Source of the DNA: Oscillospiraceae bacterium | GTDB taxonomy: Bacteria; Bacillota; Clostridia; UMGS1810 | Assembly: GCA_022769845.1 (NCBI GenBank) | Contig: JALEIO010000092.1 | Location: forward strand, 1 to 17,369 | Direction of reading: 5' to 3' | DNA length: 17,369 nt | Part shown: positions 6,014 through 12,777 of the stretch, one piece after another | Layout of the letters: each line of letters begins with the position of its first letter | Position numbering within the stretch: the stretch's first letter is position 1 | Program-made: the position numbers and the translations under genes | The notes under the pieces: generated by a model | What the model saw: the letters and a program-made list of their open reading frames with translations, nothing else | Databases searched by the model: none | Told to the model about the DNA's origin: nothing

Positions 6014-8740
6014 ATGAGATTTGTTAAAAGCGTTTTGACTGTATGTTTTGCGTTTTTTATTCTATTTTCTTCCGTTCAGATATCGTTTGCCGAAGAACAA
6101 AATTCGGCAAATGTATTAGAAAACGAATATGGCAGTAAAATAGACATTCTTAACGCTTTGAATATTACAAGCATTAATCTAAATGATTTTTCTGCAGAGT
6201 CGCCTGTTACGCGCGAAATGTTTTCCAAAGCGATAGCGTCAATGATGCTTGACGACGTTTCAAGCGTCAGCATAGAGCCGTGCGGCGATTTGGATGAAGA
6301 TGACAAGGGAATGCTTTATCTTAAGTCTATCGGCATCATAAAAGGAACAAGCGAGAATGTTTTTGAGCCTGACAGCGCCATAACTGTTGAGCAGGCGGCT
6401 AAAATAGCCGTTACGTTGCTTGGATTTGACAAAATTTCCGATTACAACGGAGGATATTATGCGGGATATATGGCAGAGGCTGCTCGAATAGGCTTGCTTG
6501 ACGAAATTAACCTTTCAGCGTCAAACGAGTTGTCTATGGGAAATTTTGTAAATATGCTTTATAACCTTCTTGACATTGATTTGTTGGAGCAAAAGGTGTT
6601 CGGAAGTGCAAATAAATTTCACAGAGTTGACGGAAATACTATTATATCTGTTTACAGAAATATAAGAGAAGGCGAAGGCATTGTAAGCGCAAACAAATAT
6701 TCGGGCTTGTATTCGGCAGACGACGCGGCAGGCGGAGACCGCATTGCAGTTTTGGGAGAATTTTATAATGTCGGAGATACAAATGCAGAGGATTATATCG
6801 GACTGCATACCGAATTTTATTTTCGCGAATCGAAAAATGGCAATGAAAAAACAATTTTGTATATATCCTCCACAAATCAGAACAAAAGAGTTTTTGTAAA
6901 CTGTGATGACATAATAAGCTATAAAGCAGGCGTTTATACATATGAAAATGAAAAAACAAAAGAAATTAAAATTCCGAATAATGCAGTTATAATGTACAAC
7001 GGCGTTTTTCAGCCTGTTCTTGACGCGAAAAAATTTATTCCGTCATACGGAAGCGTTGAGTTTATATCAAATGACGGCGACAGTTCTTATGATGTTATAA
7101 AAATTGAAGATATAACGGTTACAATAGTTTTGTCCGTCACATCAGACGGCTATGATATATACGATAAATACAGCACGGATTACAATATAGACCTCAAAGA
7201 AAGCGACTATTCGCTGACCTTGGCAAACGGCAAGAAAGGAACGGTTTCAAACATTAAGCCGGATAGTATTGTTGAAACAGTAAAATCGGAGTGTGCCGAC
7301 GGAGTGTACTTAAAAATGAAAATAGTTGCCGACAGCGCCGCCGGTACAGTCCAGATGATTGAAACCGAAAAGCTTACGAGGATAAATGAAAATAATTTAG
7401 AAGAAACGGTGATTGTTCCCGACGTAATTTATTTAAACGATAAGAAATACAGTGTTTCAAAGCGATTGCAGCAGCTTATTGCAGACGGCCGGGTTTCGGC
7501 GGCAGAGCTTGGCAAAGAGTATGTATTTATCTTAAACAGCAGGGGAGAAATTGCGGATATATCAAGCGAGGGTGAAAAAACATTCAGAATAGGATATTTT
7601 AAAAGATTTACAGTTGATGAGTCATTGCGTGAAAACAAAAGAACTATAAGATTGTTTGACGAAAGCGGAACGTGGGAGACGTACAGTCTTGCCAAAAAAG
7701 TAAAGCTTAACGGCGTTATGACAAAAGAAGAAAATATAAACAATCTTGATGATTATATCGGAACAGTATGCAAATACGAGTTAAACATTGCAGGTGAGGT
7801 TACATCGCTTTATTTTCCTTCCGAAACGGATAAAAATTTCAGAACGGTATACAGTATGAAGGACCCGTATTTCAGAAGATATTACGGAAGCCCGGTATTT
7901 GGACCCAAGAGCGATGATGACGGTGTGACTTGCTCTGTAAAATCAACCTCTGTGGTTTTTATTATTCCTAATTTTGCTGAGGACAGCGTAGATGAGGATT
8001 TATACGGATATCAATATGCGGTTATTCCTTTAAGCAAGCTGCCCAATTATAACAGTTACAGCAATGTTAATATTTATAATACCGAAGGCGATATTGGTAT
8101 TGGCGATGTTGCAGTGGTTAAGATGAAAACCCATGGATATGTTTTAAATGAAAATTCCACAAGACCCGTACTTATAAACAAATGCTTGCCGGCTTTGGAC
8201 GGTGACGAGCCTAAAATAAAGGTTACAGCGCTATCAAACGGCAGCGAAGTGTCGTTTTTTGTTGAGGATTTAAGAAAGAACGGCGGAAATCTGCCTTTCA
8301 AAGCGGGAGATTTGATATTTTGTTTTCTTTCACAGGACAGAACGTTAAGACTTTATGATGACGCAAAGTATTACCATATACTTCTTGATTATGATGAAGA
8401 AAATCCGGTATTTGCAAAAGCGTTTGATTGGAATGCCGGCGCTCCGATAGGCATATCATACAGGTCGTCAATGGCAGGTGACGTGAGAATAAGATACGGT
8501 TCGGTTTATAAGACAGACGGCGAGTATTTGTGGCTTAACACATCTTCAGACCCTGCGGATATTTCAACTATTGAGGCGACAAAATACACATCAGCAAGAA
8601 TATATGTGTACGATAAGGAAAATAAAAAATATAAATTAGGCAGTGCTTCAGACATTATAGGATATACATCGGACGCGGTTAATTATTCAAAGGCTGTTGT
8701 CGTTTACACCGATACCTATGCGGAGATAGTTATATATTAA
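6014..8740 (+). CDS. Large surface protein with N-terminal degenerate SLH repeats, function unknown
   Basis: This 908-residue exported protein has a signal peptide (residues 1-26, ending SFA). Three SLH-like repeats follow at about 40-80, 90-140 and 145-190. Their motif positions read VTREMF (65-70), ITVEQA (123-128) and LSMGNF (173-178), so only the first is close to the canonical TRAE. The remaining ~700 residues are predicted beta-rich, low in cysteine and unlike any enzyme I recognise. DYIG recurs at 260-263 and 580-583 in similar surroundings, suggesting duplicated modules. No catalytic signature is visible. It starts 21 bases after the preceding stop; the AAGGAAGGG site is about 13 bases from the ATG, longer than usual, so translation may be modest. 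Similar SLH-plus-beta-body proteins are common and uncharacterised in Clostridia. It may be a structural cell-surface protein. Confidence 0.8.
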   Translation: MRFVKSVLTVCFAFFILFSSVQISFAEEQNSANVLENEYGSKIDILNALNITSINLNDFSAESPVTREMFSKAIASMMLDDVSSVSIEPCGDLDEDDKGMLYLKSIGIIKGTSENVFEPDSAITVEQAAKIAVTLLGFDKISDYNGGYYAGYMAEAARIGLLDEINLSASNELSMGNFVNMLYNLLDIDLLEQKVFGSANKFHRVDGNTIISVYRNIREGEGIVSANKYSGLYSADDAAGGDRIAVLGEFYNVGDTNAEDYIGLHTEFYFRESKNGNEKTILYISSTNQNKRVFVNCDDIISYKAGVYTYENEKTKEIKIPNNAVIMYNGVFQPVLDAKKFIPSYGSVEFISNDGDSSYDVIKIEDITVTIVLSVTSDGYDIYDKYSTDYNIDLKESDYSLTLANGKKGTVSNIKPDSIVETVKSECADGVYLKMKIVADSAAGTVQMIETEKLTRINENNLEETVIVPDVIYLNDKKYSVSKRLQQLIADGRVSAAELGKEYVFILNSRGEIADISSEGEKTFRIGYFKRFTVDESLRENKRTIRLFDESGTWETYSLAKKVKLNGVMTKEENINNLDDYIGTVCKYELNIAGEVTSLYFPSETDKNFRTVYSMKDPYFRRYYGSPVFGPKSDDDGVTCSVKSTSVVFIIPNFAEDSVDEDLYGYQYAVIPLSKLPNYNSYSNVNIYNTEGDIGIGDVAVVKMKTHGYVLNENSTRPVLINKCLPALDGDEPKIKVTALSNGSEVSFFVEDLRKNGGNLPFKAGDLIFCFLSQDRTLRLYDDAKYYHILLDYDEENPVFAKAFDWNAGAPIGISYRSSMAGDVRIRYGSVYKTDGEYLWLNTSSDPADISTIEATKYTSARIYVYDKENKKYKLGSASDIIGYTSDAVNYSKAVVVYTDTYAEIVIY

Positions 8741-8762
8741 ATAACGAATGGAGCTTGCGGAT

Positions 8763-9719
8763 ATGATTGAAGTGAAATGCGTTACAAAAAAATACGGAAA
8801 GATAACGGCGCTTAATGATTTTTCGTTTTCTGTAAAGGATGGCGATATAGTTGGCTTCATAGGTCCGAACGGAGCCGGAAAATCAACTATGATGCAGATA
8901 ATGACAGGCTGTCTTGCGCCGACCGAGGGAAGTGTAACAATAAATGGATTTGATATTATTGACGAGCCGATAAAGGCTAAAGAGAATATCGGATATCTGC
9001 CTGAAAAGCCGCCGCTTTATCCGAGGTTTACCGTTAATGAGTATTTAAGCACTATTTTTGATATAAAGCAGATAAAGGCAAACAGAAAGCAGCGCATAAG
9101 CGATATAATTGAGCTTACGGGACTTTCTGATGTTGCAAAAAGAAGAATAGGAAATCTTTCTAACGGATACTGCCAAAGAATAGGGCTTGCACAGGCAATC
9201 ATTTCATATCCCGCATTTTTGGTGCTTGACGAGCCGACAAGCGGGCTTGACCCTGCTCAAAAGCGCGATATGCTTAATCTTATAAAAAAATTAAGTAAAA
9301 AAAGCGGAATTATTTTAAGTTCGCATATACTGTCCGAGATTGACTCCGTTTGTAATAAAATTTTGATGATAAACAAGGGCAGACTGGTAAGCTTCGGGGA
9401 TAAGGATGACATTTTATCTAAAAGAGACGCCGATAGGCAGAAATTTATGTTAAAGTATGTTGTTTCGGGCGAAAAAAACGAAGTTTTAAAAGCGCTTTCT
9501 CAGCTTAATGACATTCACGGCATAAATGCTTATGAAAAGAACGGAAATACAGAATGTATTATAACGGCATATGAAGATATCCGCGAAAAAATTTTTATGT
9601 GTTTCTCACAGCATAAATTGCCCATTAAGACTTGCTTTGTTATGAACAGTGACCTTGAAAATGCCTTTCTTAATATGACCGAAAACAAAGAAAGCGACAC
9701 CAAAAAAAGAAAAAAGTAA
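8763..9719 (+). CDS. Gld-type ABC-2 transporter ATPase (GldA-like)
   Basis: This is the ATP-hydrolysing subunit of an ABC-2 system and would sit on the cytoplasmic side of the permease encoded next. It has Walker A GPNGAGKST (34-42), signature LSNGYCQRIGLAQA (from 132), Walker B FLVLDEPTSGLDP with D156 and E157, and the switch histidine in ILSSHIL. The signature carries NGYCQR where SGGQ is the textbook form; GY-type signatures are common in the GldA/CcmA-like exporter ATPases. About 100 residues follow the ATPase core, as in that group, and the C-terminus is strongly basic (KKRKK). I prefer ATG 8763 (MIEVKCVTKKYG, the usual family start, GGAG 9 bases upstream) over ATG 8748. It forms one unit with the permease, GldG-like and DUF4340 genes downstream. 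Confidence 0.92.
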   Translation: MIEVKCVTKKYGKITALNDFSFSVKDGDIVGFIGPNGAGKSTMMQIMTGCLAPTEGSVTINGFDIIDEPIKAKENIGYLPEKPPLYPRFTVNEYLSTIFDIKQIKANRKQRISDIIELTGLSDVAKRRIGNLSNGYCQRIGLAQAIISYPAFLVLDEPTSGLDPAQKRDMLNLIKKLSKKSGIILSSHILSEIDSVCNKILMINKGRLVSFGDKDDILSKRDADRQKFMLKYVVSGEKNEVLKALSQLNDIHGINAYEKNGNTECIITAYEDIREKIFMCFSQHKLPIKTCFVMNSDLENAFLNMTENKESDTKKRKK

Positions 9720-9732
9720 CGGGGGACGAAGA

Positions 9733-10437
9733 ATGAAAGCAATTTTTCGTAAAGAAATAAAAGCATATTTTTTGTCAATTCAGGGCTATATCTTCATAGG
9801 TGTATTTTTGCTTATAACGGGCTACTATTTTATCGCATACAACCTAATGGGCGAAAATGCCGAGATTGGAAATATGCTTGATAATACGATAGTATCGTTT
9901 GTGTTTTTGATACCTATTCTTACAATGCGTCTTTTTGCAGATGAAAAGCATATGAAAACAAACTCTGTTTATATGTCGGCTCCGCTGAAAACATGGCAGA
10001 TAGTTATCGGAAAATATTTGGCTGCCTGTTTTGTCTTTACAGCGGCGGTTCTGTTATCACTCTTTTCGGGGATTGCAGTTATGGCTGAAGGTGTTCAGAC
10101 GGCAGGCGAGCTTTTTACGGTATATGTCGGATATATTCTTATAGGATACTGCTTTATATCGGTTGGAATGTTTGTGTCGGCAGCGACCGAAAGTCAGCTT
10201 GCGTCTGCAATTATTTCGTTCTGCGTATGCTTTATGCTGTATCTTGCCGATTGGCTAAAGAGTGCCGCAAGCGGAAAGGTTTTTGAATTTATTTCTGATA
10301 TTATCGGAGTGGCAAGCCATTTTGAAAAGTTTCTTTCAGGGGTGTTTGACGTAACTGATGTAGGATATTTCTTAAGCTTTGCAGCTTTGTTTGTTACTTT
10401 TACCATAGCCAAAACAGAAAGCGAGAGGTATAAATAA
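9733..10437 (+). CDS. ABC-2 permease subunit (GldF-like)
   Basis: This 234-residue integral membrane protein has about six hydrophobic segments. The first starts near residue 16 and is followed by LTMRLFADEKHMKTNSVYM, the cytoplasmic coupling region typical of ABC-2/GldF permeases. Length and order (after a GldA-like ATPase, before a GldG-like protein) match the Gld module. A GGGGGA site lies before the ATG. Its stop codon overlaps the next start (TAATG, one base shared), so translation is probably coupled. What the complex moves cannot be read from the sequence; family members are usually called exporters, but some may work on membrane or wall components rather than a soluble substrate. Confidence 0.88.
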   Translation: MKAIFRKEIKAYFLSIQGYIFIGVFLLITGYYFIAYNLMGENAEIGNMLDNTIVSFVFLIPILTMRLFADEKHMKTNSVYMSAPLKTWQIVIGKYLAACFVFTAAVLLSLFSGIAVMAEGVQTAGELFTVYVGYILIGYCFISVGMFVSAATESQLASAIISFCVCFMLYLADWLKSAASGKVFEFISDIIGVASHFEKFLSGVFDVTDVGYFLSFAALFVTFTIAKTESERYK

Positions 10438-11840
10438 TGGATAACTTAAGCAAGCGCAAAAAGAGAAAAGCCAACATATGGATTACGGTTATATTTGCCG
10501 CGGCAATATTTGTTGTATTTAACATTATGCTTAAAACACTTGCACAAAAGGTTCAGTTAAGCTTTGATATGACGCCGAATAAGCTGTTTGTCCTTTCGGA
10601 TGAGACAAATACTTATTTGGACAATTTAACCGAGAGCGTTACAATGTATTATCTTATAGAGCCGGGAAGTGAAAGCCCCTACATTACCGAGGTTATAAAA
10701 AGATACGAGAAAAAATCCGATAAAATAACCGTTAAAAAGGTTGACCCGGTAAGAAATCCGGCTTTTACTTCAAAATATACTCCGGACGGCGAGGCTATTC
10801 AAAAAGGAACTATCATTGTGGAAAGCGAGAAACGATATGCGTTGGTAGACCCCGGCGCAGCACTTACAATTATCCGCGATAAAAACGGAAATGTGTCGCG
10901 TTCGCTCGGCTTTACGCTTGAGCAAAAGCTTACAAATGCAATTGACTTTGCGGTTCGTGATTCAAATGTAACGGTCCGATATGCTGTCGGTCACAAGGGT
11001 TTGTCGTTTACATCTCCCTCATCAAAGATTAGGGCGGAAAATATAGATGTCAAAAAAACGGTTTTGTCTGATGATGAAATTACCCCTGAAAATACAGATT
11101 TGCTCGTGTTGTTTGGATTCAGAGAAGATTTGTCGAACGAGGAGTTTCAAAAGGTTTGCGCCTATTTAAACGCCGGCGGCAGCCTGTTTATAACGCTTGA
11201 CCCGGGCATACGTCCGGAAAAGATATTAAAAATTGCCGCCGATTACGGCATTACGGTTGAAAACAATATGCTCTCCGAAGGCAATAAGGGAGATATAATC
11301 GGAGGAAACGAGCATTATCTTATGGCGGTTTCCGGTGACCATAAAATTTGTGAAAATTTAAAAAAGGCAAGTATTCTTTTTCCGTCGGCAAGCTCCGTCA
11401 GCATTACTGAAAACGAAGGCGTAAAAGCTTCTTATCTTATGAAAACCAAGATATCGGCAAAGGCAAATGAGTTGCTGGACGGAGAAACCGGCAGAAAAAC
11501 AGGCGAGGGGAGTTTTGGAATTGCGGCGCTGGGCGAGAGGGGCAATTCAAAGGTATTTGTAGCCTCAACAAGCGGATTTCTTGTTCCGGACGATTCAAAA
11601 ATAAACAATATTTTAAACGTTGTTGACTATCAGAACCGCGAGTTTTTTGTTCAGACAGTAAAATATTTGACAAACAGTGAAAATCTTCTTGTGTCCGTTT
11701 CGGCAAAAAGTATCGACAGCAGAAATTTTATGATAAGCAATAACAAAAAATTTATTTATATTATTTTGTTCGGAGGAATACTTCCGTTTACGGTGTTTGT
11801 TTTGGGATTTATTCTTTGGTTTAAAAGGAGAAATTTATGA
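10437..11840 (+). CDS. GldG-like ABC auxiliary protein (ABC_transp_aux)
   Basis: This 467-residue protein is anchored at both ends. A basic N-terminus (SKRKKRKAN) precedes a transmembrane helix at about 13-33. A large extracytoplasmic domain follows, and a C-terminal helix (about 440-462) ends in FKRRNL. FDMTPNKLFVLSDETNTYL just after the first helix is the recognisable opening of GldG-type proteins, and the rest fits the ABC_transp_aux family. It lies between the permease and the DUF4340 gene, whose start overlaps its stop by four bases (ATGA). In Bacteroidetes GldG works with GldA and GldF in gliding motility. In this Gram-positive setting gliding is not implied; an envelope role is inferred. 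Confidence 0.88.
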   Translation: MDNLSKRKKRKANIWITVIFAAAIFVVFNIMLKTLAQKVQLSFDMTPNKLFVLSDETNTYLDNLTESVTMYYLIEPGSESPYITEVIKRYEKKSDKITVKKVDPVRNPAFTSKYTPDGEAIQKGTIIVESEKRYALVDPGAALTIIRDKNGNVSRSLGFTLEQKLTNAIDFAVRDSNVTVRYAVGHKGLSFTSPSSKIRAENIDVKKTVLSDDEITPENTDLLVLFGFREDLSNEEFQKVCAYLNAGGSLFITLDPGIRPEKILKIAADYGITVENNMLSEGNKGDIIGGNEHYLMAVSGDHKICENLKKASILFPSASSVSITENEGVKASYLMKTKISAKANELLDGETGRKTGEGSFGIAALGERGNSKVFVASTSGFLVPDDSKINNILNVVDYQNREFFVQTVKYLTNSENLLVSVSAKSIDSRNFMISNNKKFIYIILFGGILPFTVFVLGFILWFKRRNL

Positions 11841-12763
11841 AACAATATAAAAGCTCTGTTATTGCGGCTTGTATTTTGGCTGTAACCTTGATTTGCTGGT
11901 TTGCGGCAGACAGAATGAGCATAGAAAGCAGATACAACAAAGAGAGTGCAAGAACAGAAATAATAAGTCTTGAAAGAAATGACATTAAGGAGATTTCATT
12001 TGAAAATTCCGACGAGCAGTTTACCCTTGTAAATAACGGCACCTCGTTTGTTATAAAAGAGAGAAATACCGAGGCGGACGAGGCGGCGGTAGAACTGATG
12101 CTTGAAAATATTTTGAAAATTGACGGAAAGCTGATTGCAGAAAATTGCAAAGCTACTGCTCAGTACGGACTTGATACACCGAGGTCGGTCGTAATAATCA
12201 GAACACAGAAAAAAGATGTGACGCTGACTCTTGGAAATCTTACTCCTGCGGAAACGGAATACTATCTTATGAATGATGAAGGCGATGTTTACAGCATTTA
12301 TACAAGCGCCGGAAGCGGTTTGTCCTGCGAAAGGTGGATGTTTATGGACCTTACGATTTTTACATCCGATTATGATGATATAAAGATAGTTTCGGTGAGC
12401 GGTGAAAATGGTTTTTCGGCAGAAAAAGGAACAAACGGAGTTTGGAAAATCGAAAGTAAAAAAGATGGAGTTTATGAAGTGTCCGATAAGAATTTCCGCG
12501 CAAAAGCAGGGCTGTACTTTGACAATATGTACGCAAAACGGCTTGCGCCGAACAACGATAAAAACCGCGCAGCGTACGGGCTTGACTCGCCGGAATCAAT
12601 TGTGACAATTATAAGTAAAAACAATGATAAAACAGAATTTAAGGTTTCACGAAACAAGGAAAAACAAGAAGCTGCCATAATTAAAAACGACGGCGAGGAT
12701 ATTTTTATTGCCATTGACAGCTACTTTGATATGCTTGACGTGAAAAAAGACGATTTAATATAA
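11837..12763 (+). CDS. DUF4340 domain membrane protein
   Basis: This 308-residue protein has an N-terminal transmembrane helix (about residues 7-24) and an extracytoplasmic remainder. The latter is an internal duplication: the two halves carry YGLDTP (110-115) and YGLDSP (247-252) in matching positions, the hallmark I recall for DUF4340. Each half is beta-rich with a short helix. DUF4340 proteins often follow GldG-like proteins, so it probably acts as a partner of the GldA/F/G-like complex on the outer face of the membrane. Its function is unknown. The start overlaps the GldG-like stop by four bases (ATGA). A GGAGG site just past its stop serves the xylanase gene. Confidence 0.88.
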   Translation: MKQYKSSVIAACILAVTLICWFAADRMSIESRYNKESARTEIISLERNDIKEISFENSDEQFTLVNNGTSFVIKERNTEADEAAVELMLENILKIDGKLIAENCKATAQYGLDTPRSVVIIRTQKKDVTLTLGNLTPAETEYYLMNDEGDVYSIYTSAGSGLSCERWMFMDLTIFTSDYDDIKIVSVSGENGFSAEKGTNGVWKIESKKDGVYEVSDKNFRAKAGLYFDNMYAKRLAPNNDKNRAAYGLDSPESIVTIISKNNDKTEFKVSRNKEKQEAAIIKNDGEDIFIAIDSYFDMLDVKKDDLI

Positions 12764-12777
12764 AGGAGGGGTTTGGA

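Noticed and set aside
8748..8762. Earlier ATG for the GldA-like ATPase
   Set aside because: It has no suitable upstream site. ATG 8763 has GGAG at 9 bases and gives the typical ABC ATPase beginning.
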